A stretch of 64,000 bases of DNA from Gemmatimonadota bacterium (lineage in GTDB: Bacteria; Gemmatimonadota; Gemmatimonadetes; Gemmatimonadales; Gemmatimonadaceae), in contig JAPLKU010000018.1 of assembly GCA_026387935.1 (NCBI GenBank), forward strand, positions 1-64,000, read 5' to 3'. Both the position numbers and the translations under genes were made by a program. The notes beneath the pieces were generated by a model, which saw only the letters and a list, made by a program, of their open reading frames with translations, did no database searches and was not told the DNA's origin. Positions 41,137 through 49,684 of the stretch are shown piece by piece (position 1 is the stretch's first letter; every line of letters starts with the position of its first letter).

Positions 41137-42282
41137 TCACGCTTCGAGCGGAATCGAGATCCAGCGACGCTCGCGGAACGATTGCTCCACGGCGTTGATC
41201 AGCTCCTGCACATGCGCGCCATCTTCGAAATTCCCTTCGTTTTCCGGGCCGTCACTCAAGATCTCCGTGATGAACGAGCTCACGAGGTTCGCATAGAAGA
41301 GCGAGCGCCACGATTCGCGCGCGCTCCCACCGGGCGGATAGAACTCCTGCGGAATCGCAATGTCACGGAACTCCACCTGGTCGGCCTTGGCACCCTTCAG
41401 CGTTTCGGCGACGCCATTCTCTTCCACGAGGCGGCAGATGAGCGCGCCCTCGCTGCCATACACACGCGCTTCGAGGCCGGGATAGTTCCCCACGGTCACG
41501 AAGCTGGTCTGGATCGACCCAATCGCGCCGCTGGCGAACTCGCCAATGAAGATGTCGCCGTCATCAATGTTCATGCGCATCATTTTCCCGGTCGCGCGCA
41601 CCACGCGATCGGGAATGAAGTTCTTCATCGTCCCCACCACCTGTTCGAACCGGCTGCCCATGAAGAGGTGGCCGAGGTCCATGATCGGCGCGCCATACCC
41701 TTCGAGCGACGACACCTGGATCACTGACTGGTCGGCGGTGTGATCCACCTGGCGCAGCGGGTTCTGCGGGTCGAGCCACTGTGAGTTCTGCTCGTAGCCA
41801 TTGAAGATGAACGGCTTGCCCACATAGCCCTGATCAATGAGCGCCTTCATGTACTGCATGGCCGGGCTGTATCGAAAGGTGAAGCCGAGCTTTGTCTTGA
41901 GCCCCTGCGCGCGCGCGAACGCCGCCGCGCGGAGCGTTTCCTTGTAGTCGTAGGCGACGGGCTTTTCGCAGAGCACATGCTTCCCCGCCTTCAGCGCCGC
42001 CCAGCTCAGTTCCGTGTGCGTCGCGCTCGGCGTGCACACGTCTATGAGATCGATATCGGCTCGCGCAATCAGTTCCTCATGCGAACCGTACACATTCGGG
42101 ATGTTGAACTCGGCCGCGAACTCCTGCGCCTTTTCGATCAGCGGATCGGCAATTGCCACGAGCTCGCAGCGATCATCGCGCTTGAAGCCGGGGATGTGCG
42201 CGAACTTGGCCCACGCACCGGCGCCGAGGACTCCGACGCGCACCTTGCGCCCGCGCACGGTTTTGAACGGAACGGTTGGCAT
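41137..42282 (-). CDS. Gfo/Idh/MocA family oxidoreductase
   Basis: A 381-residue NAD(P)-dependent oxidoreductase without signal peptide. The Rossmann motif is GVLGAGAWAKFAHIPGF (about 17-33), and the catalytic CEKPVAYDYKET has the Glu-Lys-Pro of the family (about 101-112). The C-terminal domain has the beta-sheet dimer face (GNYPGLEARVYGSEGALICRL). Substrates are usually sugars or inositols. Its place between two DUF885 genes, with 18- and 8-base gaps, suggests a joint role in handling an imported glycosylated or amino-sugar peptide, which is inference. Confidence 0.88.
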   Translation of the reverse strand: MPTVPFKTVRGRKVRVGVLGAGAWAKFAHIPGFKRDDRCELVAIADPLIEKAQEFAAEFNIPNVYGSHEELIARADIDLIDVCTPSATHTELSWAALKAGKHVLCEKPVAYDYKETLRAAAFARAQGLKTKLGFTFRYSPAMQYMKALIDQGYVGKPFIFNGYEQNSQWLDPQNPLRQVDHTADQSVIQVSSLEGYGAPIMDLGHLFMGSRFEQVVGTMKNFIPDRVVRATGKMMRMNIDDGDIFIGEFASGAIGSIQTSFVTVGNYPGLEARVYGSEGALICRLVEENGVAETLKGAKADQVEFRDIAIPQEFYPPGGSARESWRSLFYANLVSSFITEILSDGPENEGNFEDGAHVQELINAVEQSFRERRWISIPLEA

Positions 42283-42290
42283 CAGTTAGG

Positions 42291-44057
42291 TCAGTCGATG
42301 ATCGCGGACTTGTCGCCCGGAAGGAGAAGTGCGCGATGCGCCCAGATGGGGGCAATGCCGTTGAACATCACGCGTTCGTGAAAGGCCTTGAGGTCGAACG
42401 CACTCCCCTGCTTGGCCATGACGTCCTTGCGCAACTTGAGAAAGCCGCGCTTGCCGAGGAAATAACCGCCGTAGGTGGGATCGTAGGCGCTGCGATCGGC
42501 CTCGCGTTTGGCGCTGGTCGCATTGAGAAAGGCTTCCTTCTCAAAGCATTCCTGCGCCTGCTCGAGCGTCCACTGTTTGGTGTGCACCTTGATGCCGGAG
42601 AGGAGCCGGCAGATGCGCATCAGCGCGTCGCTCTGCTGCGCCATCACGTAACGGGGATTCTCCGCGCCGCCGTAGCCCCGGTCGGCGACCAGTTGCTCGG
42701 CATAGTGTGCCCAACCGTCCTGGCCCGACGACGGCTGCGGAAAGGGATTCAGCCCGATCCAGATGCGGCGCACCTTTCCCGGCGTCTTGCGCATGTAGAT
42801 GGAGTGCAGCCAGTGCCCCGGCATCGCCTCGTGCGACGACGTGATCGCAACGCCGTACTTGCTCACGCGCGAGAGCATCGCCTCGTCGCCTTCGGGCGTG
42901 CCCGTCGTCTTCGGCTCGTTCACGTAGTAGTAGCTCTTCACGGGCACCGCTTCGAGCGGCGGTGATGCGTGCATGGATGCCGCGCCGATGTCGAAGGGCT
43001 GCGACTGCGCGACAATCACGTGCTCGTCGGTTGGCACCGTGGCCAGATTCTTCGCGCGCACGAACGCCGTGAGTGAATCAACGATGCGCTGCGTGAACGC
43101 GATCACGCCGCCAAGTGGCGGATGAGGGTCGCCGCTGCGATCGCGAAATACTTCGACGGCATCGCGCTTCGGATCGACTTTCGCTGCGGCGGCGCGGAAC
43201 GCGGCCTGACTCGCCTTCAGCTCCCGTTCTCCTATACGCACCATCTCATCAAGCGGCGTATCAATCAGCTCCTCGGCCAGGAAGCGCCGCGAGAGGGCCA
43301 TCGCGCCGACGGTGAAATCGCCATTTGCCTTGGGAAGGACTTCCTTCTCGAGGTAGGTGGCGTACGCGTCTATCAATGGTCGGGCCGCATCGGCGGCCTT
43401 GAAGAGCGAATCGCGCAGCGCCGGAGTACCTCCATCGGCAAAGGCGAGGCGCAGGTCGCCACCGAGCACGCCTGACGCGCCGCGGAACATCGTGATTCCG
43501 CGCTGCGCAAAGAGCTTCGGCGGGTTCGCAATGTTCGTTTTCGCCGCTGCGAGCAGCTTGGGCAAATCGCGTAGCTTCGCGATCACGCGACGCATGCGAA
43601 CCGGCGCCGGCGAACTCTCCATCACCATCAGGTTATGTACGCCGTCAGCGAGCGACGACGCGTACAGCATCGGGTTCCGCTTCCAGTTTTCCAGCGTTTC
43701 CTGCTCGAGCAGCCAGCCGTCAATGATGCCGTCCAGGATCCGTTGGTCCACGCGCTCGTCGGGCGTGAGCTTGCCGGCGTCGAAGGCGCGCAGCTCCGAA
43801 CGGGCGCGCTTGAGATTGTCGATCTCCTTCTTGATGCCGGCCGTGGAAAAGTCTTCCAGCAGGTCGTCGTGCGAGTGAATGCCATTGCCGCCGGCGATGG
43901 ACGGATGGTGCCGCGCAAAGCCGTCGAGGTACTTGTCCACGAAGGCCGCGAACTCGGGCGAGGGCTTGGCCTGTGTCGCGGGCGAAGTGAACCCGCCAAA
44001 CGGAATGACGAAAAGCAGCGACGCGAATAGCGCTGGTGCGGTGCGCAGGGATTTCAC
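42291..44057 (-). CDS. Secreted DUF885 family protein, canonical motif
   Basis: A 588-residue exported member of DUF885 with a signal peptide (LRTAPALFASLLFVIPFGGF). The metallopeptidase-like site is SSHEAMPGHWLH (near residue 405), with the Glu intact, and GWAHYAEQLVADRGYG follows. It is the first gene of a six-gene minus-strand unit ending with the permeases. Together with the intracellular, motif-altered relative, it could give two successive cleavage steps, outside and inside. The start is GTG. Confidence 0.85.
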   Translation of the reverse strand: MKSLRTAPALFASLLFVIPFGGFTSPATQAKPSPEFAAFVDKYLDGFARHHPSIAGGNGIHSHDDLLEDFSTAGIKKEIDNLKRARSELRAFDAGKLTPDERVDQRILDGIIDGWLLEQETLENWKRNPMLYASSLADGVHNLMVMESSPAPVRMRRVIAKLRDLPKLLAAAKTNIANPPKLFAQRGITMFRGASGVLGGDLRLAFADGGTPALRDSLFKAADAARPLIDAYATYLEKEVLPKANGDFTVGAMALSRRFLAEELIDTPLDEMVRIGERELKASQAAFRAAAAKVDPKRDAVEVFRDRSGDPHPPLGGVIAFTQRIVDSLTAFVRAKNLATVPTDEHVIVAQSQPFDIGAASMHASPPLEAVPVKSYYYVNEPKTTGTPEGDEAMLSRVSKYGVAITSSHEAMPGHWLHSIYMRKTPGKVRRIWIGLNPFPQPSSGQDGWAHYAEQLVADRGYGGAENPRYVMAQQSDALMRICRLLSGIKVHTKQWTLEQAQECFEKEAFLNATSAKREADRSAYDPTYGGYFLGKRGFLKLRKDVMAKQGSAFDLKAFHERVMFNGIAPIWAHRALLLPGDKSAIID

Positions 44058-44205
44058 GATTTCGAAGGTCAGGGAGCGGTCTGGTATTCTTTTTTACGGC
44101 GCACGTACAGCGTCTTTAAGCTGCCCCCCGGTGGAAGCCACCGCAACCAAATAGAAGGGAAACCCGTCGACATTGACCCTCCGTGCGGCTGACAGGGCTA
44201 ATTTT

Positions 44206-45591
44206 ATGGGAACCGTGCACACACTCCGCGTCGTTTTCGCGCTGGGCCCGCTGGCCCTTTCGCTCCTCCGCGACCACCGCCGGTGGTTGTTTTGGGGCAC
44301 CGGTGTGGGGCGATCGCCCGAGTTCCACGCGCGGCGCGCGAAGCGGCTCGTGGACGCAATCAGCGGACTTGGCCCGAGCTTCGTGAAAATCGCGCAGGTG
44401 TTCGCGTCCCGGTCCGATCTCATTCCCGAGCCCTACCTCGGGCGGCTGTGCACACTCGTCGATCAGGTGCCGTTCCTCCCCTTCGAGACCATCGAGCGCG
44501 CGATCGTGGAATCGTACGGCCGGGGCGCAGACGAGCTTTTTGATTCATTCGAACGTGAGCCAGTCGCCGCCGCGTCGCTCGCGCAGGTGCACCGCGCGCG
44601 GCTGCGCGGCGAGACCGTCGCGGTAAAGGTGCTCCGCCCCGGCGTTGAGGCGCAGGTGGCCGCCGACATCCACGCGGCACGGCAGATCCTCCATTTCCTC
44701 GACCGCTGGTGGGGCCACCCGCACATCAAGAGCGAACTCATCGCCCTTGCTGCGTTCGAGACCCGCGTGCGCGAAGAGGTCGACTTCCGCCTCGAGGCTG
44801 GCTACGCGATGGCCATTCGCGAGAACTTCGCCGAGAGCGACCGGGTAGTGATTCCGCGCGTGTACGAAGACATGACGCGACAGCGCGTGCTCGTCATGGA
44901 GTTCATGCTCGGCACCCGCATCGACAAGCTCGACCCTGCGGTCGTGGATGTGAAGCGCGTCGTGCAGACGCTGGTGGAGCTCTACATCCAGATGGAGTTG
45001 ATTGACGGGCTGTTCCATGCCGATCCGCATCCGGGCAACCTGATGCTCGACGCCGAGGGGCGGATTGTGCTGCTTGACTTCGGCGCCGTGGTGCGCGTGC
45101 CGCTCTCGCAGCGGCGGGCGCTAGTGCATACGTCCATCGCGGCCATTCGGCGCGATGCCGAAGGCGTAGCTCGCGGCTTTGCCGACATGGGCCTGCTCGC
45201 GCCGGACACCGACCCGCGCGACATCAAGTGGATTGCCGACCTGCTGATCACGAACGCCTACGCCAAGACCACTGCGCGCGAGCGCATTGACACCCTGCTC
45301 GCCGATCGTGTCCTCAAGACGCTCTTCGATTCGCCTATCACGCTGACCGAAGAGGCGGTGTACTTCGCCCGCACCGCGGCGCTGATCGAAGGGATCGGTA
45401 CGCGCTATGATCCGTACTTTCAGGTCGTGCCCATCGCGAGCCCGGTGGTGCTTCGCATGCGCACGAAGATTCTCCGCTCACTCGGCGAAAACGTGCAACC
45501 CAACCTCCAGGAAGTCGCCACCGTTGCGGGCTACGCGCTTGGGCGAGCGGCGCGCTGGATGAAGGATCGCGTGAAGGGCCGTCGCAACTAG
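44206..45591 (+). CDS. ABC1/UbiB-type atypical kinase
   Basis: A 461-residue ABC1 (UbiB/AarF) family protein, atypical kinase-like ATPases that support isoprenoid quinone synthesis or lipid handling. The KxGQ motif reads VKIAQVFASRSDLIP (about 66-80), with Ala for Gly. The Ala-rich nucleotide loop is PVAAASLAQVHRA. VAVKVLRPGV has the catalytic-site Lys, HADPHPGNLML the catalytic loop, and VLLDFGAV the DFG. No clear C-terminal membrane helices are present. ATG at 44206 has AGGG at about nine bases; a TTG 11 codons upstream is less likely. Confidence 0.9.
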   Translation: MGTVHTLRVVFALGPLALSLLRDHRRWLFWGTGVGRSPEFHARRAKRLVDAISGLGPSFVKIAQVFASRSDLIPEPYLGRLCTLVDQVPFLPFETIERAIVESYGRGADELFDSFEREPVAAASLAQVHRARLRGETVAVKVLRPGVEAQVAADIHAARQILHFLDRWWGHPHIKSELIALAAFETRVREEVDFRLEAGYAMAIRENFAESDRVVIPRVYEDMTRQRVLVMEFMLGTRIDKLDPAVVDVKRVVQTLVELYIQMELIDGLFHADPHPGNLMLDAEGRIVLLDFGAVVRVPLSQRRALVHTSIAAIRRDAEGVARGFADMGLLAPDTDPRDIKWIADLLITNAYAKTTARERIDTLLADRVLKTLFDSPITLTEEAVYFARTAALIEGIGTRYDPYFQVVPIASPVVLRMRTKILRSLGENVQPNLQEVATVAGYALGRAARWMKDRVKGRRN

Positions 45592-45624
45592 TCGAAACAC
45601 TCCCCTACCGTTCGGAGCTATTCA

Positions 45625-46215
45625 ATGCGTGTTCGTGCTGCTCGCCTGATTGTCGCCTCATTGATCGCCGCCACACCGTCGTTTGCACAGACTGGCGCGA
45701 TCCCGCCAGTCGCCGAGCAGATAGCCGCGGCCGTGCTGCCGCTTCCGGCAGAAATGCGCGCCGGCGCGATGATCATGGGCTACAAAACGAAGGACAAGCT
45801 CGAAACACTGCGCCCTGGCACGAACGGGATGATCTGCCTCGCGCTCTATGTGTCGCGCCCTGACTTTCACGTCGCCTGCTACCACAAGGGGCTCGAGCCG
45901 TTCATGGCGCGTGGCCGTGACATCCGTGCGACGATGGGTGCCAAGGCGAACGTAGATTCCATCCGCTTCAAGGAAATCGCCGACGGCAAGCTGAAGATGC
46001 CGAAGCAGGGCGCGCTCTATTCGCTCACCGGCAAAAAGGAGCAGTGGGATCCGAAGGCAGGCACCGCGACTGGCATCGCCCCGCTCGCCGTGGTCTACAT
46101 GCCCTTCGCAACGACGGAAGAGACGGGGCTTTCATCCGCGCCGCAGAAGAGCGGGCCATGGATGATGTTCCCCGGCACTGCCAAGGCACACTTGATGCTG
46201 ATGGGAGCGATGTAG
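45625..46215 (+). CDS. Secreted protein of unknown function
   Basis: A 196-residue exported protein with signal peptide (RAARLIVASLIAATPSFAQ). The mature part has two cysteines close together (MICLALYVSRPDFHVACYHKG, near 72-92), so a disulphide is likely, then a helical GRDIRATMGAKANVDSIRF and a basic stretch. It ends in a Met-rich hydrophobic tail (MMFPGTAKAHLMLMGAM). No family is recognised. It lies 33 bases after the ABC1 kinase on the same strand. Confidence 0.7.
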   Translation: MRVRAARLIVASLIAATPSFAQTGAIPPVAEQIAAAVLPLPAEMRAGAMIMGYKTKDKLETLRPGTNGMICLALYVSRPDFHVACYHKGLEPFMARGRDIRATMGAKANVDSIRFKEIADGKLKMPKQGALYSLTGKKEQWDPKAGTATGIAPLAVVYMPFATTEETGLSSAPQKSGPWMMFPGTAKAHLMLMGAM

Positions 46216-46233
46216 GCAGCATCGCTGGCCGCG

Positions 46234-46647
46234 TCACTCGGCTTTTGCGAGGCTGCCGTGGATCCACGCACCAGCGAACATGCCGGCCATCGCCCAAAGC
46301 ACGGGCCAGTTGCCTACACCGATGCTGGCCACTGCAGGACCTGGGCACACACCGCTCAGCCCCCAGCCGATACCGAAGATCGCCGCACCAATCACGGTAT
46401 CGCGGCTCATGACTGAGACGTGCGTGTTGAACTGACCGCCCGCCAGCGGGCGCGCGAGCAAACGCGGGGCGAATCGGTAGGTGAGCAACGTCACGCCCGC
46501 CGCGCCACCGAGGACGAGCAACAGGCCAAAGTTGTTCCACTGCAGGAAGGCCAGGATCACCTCCGGCTGCACCATCGTCGAGAGCGCGAGTCCGAATCCG
46601 AATAGCGCTCCGCCTACGAACACGGAGGCCAGCCTGATGGCGTTCAT
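46234..46647 (-). CDS. YeeE/YedE-type transporter, C-terminal half (DUF6691-like)
   Basis: A 137-residue membrane protein with about four helices. It carries the second repeat of YeeE/YedE sulfur-compound transporters, with the channel Cys in GLSGVCPGPAVASIG (near residue 105). Single-chain YeeE has both repeats; here they are two proteins whose genes overlap by four bases, as in the PmpA/PmpB type. It likely imports thiosulfate or another sulfur species together with its partner. Confidence 0.85.
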   Translation of the reverse strand: MNAIRLASVFVGGALFGFGLALSTMVQPEVILAFLQWNNFGLLLVLGGAAGVTLLTYRFAPRLLARPLAGGQFNTHVSVMSRDTVIGAAIFGIGWGLSGVCPGPAVASIGVGNWPVLWAMAGMFAGAWIHGSLAKAE

Positions 46648-47117
46648 CGGGCCAGCATCCTGGCCGCGACCTGCGCGATCAACATCGCCGTTGCGAGAAA
46701 GGTGAGCACGGCGATGAGCGACGGCAGCTGCAGCGATGCGAGACCGCAAATACCGTGGCCCGAGGTACAGCCGCCCGCGCGGCGCGCGCCATACCCGATG
46801 CAGACGCCACCGGCCAGGAGCCGCCACCATGGCACTGTCGTGACGATCCCGTCAGCAGGTGCCGCCCAGATTCGCCACGCGAATGCGCCGGCAATCAATC
46901 CCGCCGCGAGGACCAGCCGCCAACTTCGGGCGTTGACGAACTTCTGCTGCTGGAAATGCGGCGCGCGCGTGACGTACGACAGGGTCGTCGTAAACACCGA
47001 ACTCATGCCACCGATGATCCCCGCCATCACGAACAGGAGCGAAACTCCCGTTCCCATGATCAGGCCACCGGCAAGGAACTGCGTCCATCCATCAGGAAAC
47101 AGCGTGGCCATGTTCAT
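46644..47117 (-). CDS. YeeE/YedE-type transporter, N-terminal half
   Basis: A 157-residue membrane protein with the other half-channel Cys motif GCTSGHGICGLA (near residues 117-128) and about four to five helices (LAGGLIMGTGVSLLFVMAGIIGG; LVLAAGLIAGAFAWRIW; RLLAGGVCIGYGARRAGG). It is translated first and coupled to the C-terminal half by ATGA. It lies 13 bases downstream of the peroxiredoxin gene, which suggests a link between sulfur import and peroxide or persulfide handling. Confidence 0.88.
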   Translation of the reverse strand: MNMATLFPDGWTQFLAGGLIMGTGVSLLFVMAGIIGGMSSVFTTTLSYVTRAPHFQQQKFVNARSWRLVLAAGLIAGAFAWRIWAAPADGIVTTVPWWRLLAGGVCIGYGARRAGGCTSGHGICGLASLQLPSLIAVLTFLATAMLIAQVAARMLAR

Positions 47118-47130
47118 TTGGCCCGATTGG

Positions 47131-47610
47131 TCATGAAAGTCCGAGCTCCTTCACCGCCGCCGCAACATCTTCGGCGTGCCCATCGATCTTCACCTTCGAG
47201 AAGATCATCCGCACCACACCATCAGGGCCGACGATGTACGTAGTGCGCTCGACGGCCATGTACTTGTGGCCATACAACATCTTCTGCACCCAGATGCCAT
47301 ACCGCTCGGCGACCTTGTGCTCGGCGTCGACGAGCAGCGTGAACGGCAGGTCGTTCTTCTTCTTGAAGTTGACGTGCTTGCGTGCCGTGTCGGGTGAGAT
47401 CCCCAGCACCACGGCATTCATCTTCTTGAAGCGCGGCAGGCGGTCGCGGAACTCGCACGCTTGCTGCGTGCAGCCGGTGGAGCTGTCCTTGGGGTAGAAG
47501 AAGAGCACCACCGTCTCACCCAGATAGCTCTCGAGCGACACGTGTTCGCCGCGATCGTCAAACAGCGTAAAGGCCGGGAGCTTGCTCCCGACGCGAATCG
47601 TGCGCGGCAT
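47131..47610 (-). CDS. BCP/PrxQ-type peroxiredoxin
   Basis: A 159-residue thiol peroxidase that reduces hydroperoxides using thioredoxin. The active site reads FFYPKDSSTGCTQQACEFRD: peroxidatic Cys and, five residues on, the resolving Cys of the BCP type (about residues 48 and 53). The usual Thr-Pro before the Cys is Ser-Thr here, keeping a hydroxyl. YGIWVQKMLYGHKYMAVERTTYIV is typical of the family. The ATG at 47610 is 14 bases after the preceding stop. Confidence 0.9.
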   Translation of the reverse strand: MPRTIRVGSKLPAFTLFDDRGEHVSLESYLGETVVLFFYPKDSSTGCTQQACEFRDRLPRFKKMNAVVLGISPDTARKHVNFKKKNDLPFTLLVDAEHKVAERYGIWVQKMLYGHKYMAVERTTYIVGPDGVVRMIFSKVKIDGHAEDVAAAVKELGLS

Positions 47611-47624
47611 CAGTCGGCCAGCTG

Positions 47625-48197
47625 CTAGCGGGGCGAGCCGGAGCTCACGGCCGGAGGAATCGGCTCCTGCGGAGTGGAGCGGAACATCACGCGAAGGAGG
47701 AATCCGTACAAGACCATGCAACCCACCGTGCCCAACGTCGCACCGCCCAACACGGCGCGTCCAACGGCCTGGTCCGCCGATAGCTGCGGCGCCAAGGCGC
47801 AGCAGATCAGGGCGAACGAGATCACGACGCCGCTGGCGAGGAGTGCGGTCCAGAACGATTTGCGCAGCGCCCGGTCGTGGTCCAGCTCCCACATCAGCGT
47901 CGAGAAGTGCACGAGCCCTTCGGAGCTCGTTGCGCTGCTCGCACCCGGCTGAAGCAGATCGCCATAGTGTTTGGCCAGGTCGCGAAAGCTTCGGCGCGCG
48001 TAGAGATGGTTGATGTAGAGCGGGCTCATCGTCTCGTGCGGCACTTCCGTGAGCTTCTTTGCCGCGCGCTCGGTGCTCCGCGCCGTTTCCTGCAGCGCAA
48101 ACAGGACGATGGCGCCGAGCAATCCCATCGCCGCAGAGAGCGTCTGGGCGATGGTGCTCATGGTATAGAAGAGCGCGGACTGAAGACTGGAGTCCAT
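47625..48197 (-). CDS. Membrane protein of unknown function
   Basis: A 190-residue protein with three hydrophobic segments: TLSAAMGLLGAIVLFALQ near the N-terminus, and FWTALLASGVVISFALICCAL and AVLGGATLGTVGCMVLYGFLL near the C-terminus. A central soluble part of about 75 residues holds YINHLYARRSFRDLAKHYGD and ends in a helix. A family such as DUF2721 came to mind but is not supported by a clear motif. It lies between argF and the peroxiredoxin with very short gaps. Confidence 0.65.
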   Translation of the reverse strand: MDSSLQSALFYTMSTIAQTLSAAMGLLGAIVLFALQETARSTERAAKKLTEVPHETMSPLYINHLYARRSFRDLAKHYGDLLQPGASSATSSEGLVHFSTLMWELDHDRALRKSFWTALLASGVVISFALICCALAPQLSADQAVGRAVLGGATLGTVGCMVLYGFLLRVMFRSTPQEPIPPAVSSGSPR

Positions 48198-48208
48198 GGC
48201 GATTTGCG

Positions 48209-49201
48209 CTAGCGGCTGCGGGGCGAACGCTTGCGGACGGGCGCCGACTTGGCCTTCGGCTTGGATCCGCTGCGCTGCGGCGACGCCACCAGCGGCTCAC
48301 CACCCATGAGCGCGGCCATGAGCGCCTTCTGGACGTGCAACCGGTTCTCGGCTTCGTCCCAGACGCGGCTATGCCGGCCATCGATCACCGACGCCGCGAC
48401 TTCCTGACCACGATGCGCCGGAAGGCAGTGCAGAAAGATCGAGCCTTTGGCCGTGCGCGCCATCAGCCGGTCGTCAACGATGTACCCTGCGAACGCGATC
48501 TCGCGCATTTTCTGTTCTTCTTCGTGCCCCATCGAGGCCCACACATCCGTATTCACCACGTGCGCACCCTCGGCGGCTTCGCGCGGGTCGCGCGTGAGTA
48601 TCACGGTGGTGTGCTTCTGCGCGCGCTTGAGCAGCAGCGGATCGGGGTCGAATCCCTCAGGGCACGCGATGCGCAACTCGAACCCGAGCCGCGCGGCAGC
48701 GTCGAGCCAGGAGTTGGCCATGTTGTTGCCGTCGCCAATCCAGGCGATGCGCTTGCCTTCGTATGTGCCGAGGGACTCGTTGACTGTGAGCAGGTCAGCC
48801 ATGATCTGGCAGGGGTGCTGCACGTCGGTGAGCCCGTTGATCACCGGGATGTCGGCGGCGCGTGCGAACTCCTCGACGTCGGCGTGATCGAAGGTGCGGA
48901 TCATGATCCCGTCGCACATGCGCGAGAGCACGCGCGCGGTGTCGGCGATGGGCTCGCCGCGGCCAAGCTGCACGTCGCGCGGGGAGAGGAACAGTGAGTG
49001 CGCGCCGAGCTGCCAGGCGCCAACCTCAAACGACACGCGGGTGCGCGTGGACGATTTCGTGAAGATCATCGCCAGCGCCTTGCCGGCGAGGGGCTTCTTT
49101 TTGTATTTGCCCGCCTTCATCCTCGCCGCGAGCGCAAAGAGCGCGTCAAGCTCGGGCTTGTTAAAGTCGTGGATCGTGAGAAAGTCGCGGTGCGGGCGCA
49201 T
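48209..49201 (-). CDS. argF: Ornithine carbamoyltransferase
   Basis: A 330-residue transcarbamylase that makes citrulline from ornithine and carbamoyl phosphate in arginine synthesis. The carbamoyl-phosphate loop is KSSTRTRVSFE (about 50-60). DVQHPCQIMADLLT is the HPxQ motif. HCLPAHRGQEV has the Cys-Leu-Pro of the ornithine site. The usual Leu-Gly-based HSLFLSPRDVQLGRGEP loop follows. The C-terminus has an extra basic tail (SGSKPKAKSAPVRKRSPRSR) not usual for the family. No other arg gene is in the window. Acetyl- or succinyl-ornithine as substrate cannot be excluded. Confidence 0.88.
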   Translation of the reverse strand: MRPHRDFLTIHDFNKPELDALFALAARMKAGKYKKKPLAGKALAMIFTKSSTRTRVSFEVGAWQLGAHSLFLSPRDVQLGRGEPIADTARVLSRMCDGIMIRTFDHADVEEFARAADIPVINGLTDVQHPCQIMADLLTVNESLGTYEGKRIAWIGDGNNMANSWLDAAARLGFELRIACPEGFDPDPLLLKRAQKHTTVILTRDPREAAEGAHVVNTDVWASMGHEEEQKMREIAFAGYIVDDRLMARTAKGSIFLHCLPAHRGQEVAASVIDGRHSRVWDEAENRLHVQKALMAALMGGEPLVASPQRSGSKPKAKSAPVRKRSPRSR

Positions 49202-49290
49202 CGGAGACCAAATCTACCGCGAATTGCGGGTATTTGGACTGTGTGGCGGGGGATTGATACCTCGGCCCGCCGAGCGTACGGTTAGGGTAG

Positions 49291-49310
49291 CCTCAGGTCC
49301 CAAACTGAGG
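49291..49310 (+). promoter_or_regulatory. Small inverted repeat holding the ribosome site of the coiled-coil gene
   Basis: CCTCAG and CTGAGG form six pairs around an eight-base loop. GAGG in the second arm is the Shine-Dalgarno, seven bases before the ATG at 49318. Folding could reduce translation; the stem is short. Confidence 0.35.
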
Positions 49311-49317
49311 ACGGTTG

Positions 49318-49677
49318 ATGCCCGTTGCCATTCGTCTGTCCAAGAACTTCTATGACCGGTTTGGCGATGAGGCCGCCGGCGAACTCGTCACCGCGCTGAA
49401 TACCGTGGACCTCGCGTACCGCACCGAGTTGAAGGACGTGTATGCCCAGAAATTCGCGTTGTTCGACGCGAAGCTGGAGCAGCGGTTTGCGGAGCAGGAT
49501 GCAAAATGGGAGAGGCGCTTTGCCGAGATGGACACGAAGTGGGAGCGACGGTTCGCGCGGCTCGAGGCCAATCTCGCCGAGCGCGAAACGCGAATCATGC
49601 GGTGGGTACTGGGCTTCTGTGCCGCCAACACGCTGACGCTGATCGGTCTGATTTTCGCAGTCCTCCGCGCCCGCTAG
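49318..49677 (+). CDS. Coiled-coil protein with C-terminal membrane anchor
   Basis: A 119-residue protein. The N-terminal part (AIRLSKNFYDRFGDEAAGELVTALN) resembles small proteins of the LA_3696/CCDC90 kind. It is followed by a heptad-rich helix with WERRFAEMDTKWERRFARLE repeats and one C-terminal membrane helix (WVLGFCAANTLTLIGLIFAVL). Proteins of this build are tail-anchored; function is unknown, though the mitochondrial relative supports a calcium channel. The ATG at 49318 is chosen for its ribosome site. Confidence 0.65.
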   Translation: MPVAIRLSKNFYDRFGDEAAGELVTALNTVDLAYRTELKDVYAQKFALFDAKLEQRFAEQDAKWERRFAEMDTKWERRFARLEANLAERETRIMRWVLGFCAANTLTLIGLIFAVLRAR

Positions 49678-49684
49678 CCCGCGC

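Noticed and set aside
48059-48997. Plus-strand open frame of 312 codons
   Set aside because: Antisense to argF and the membrane protein gene; no motifs.
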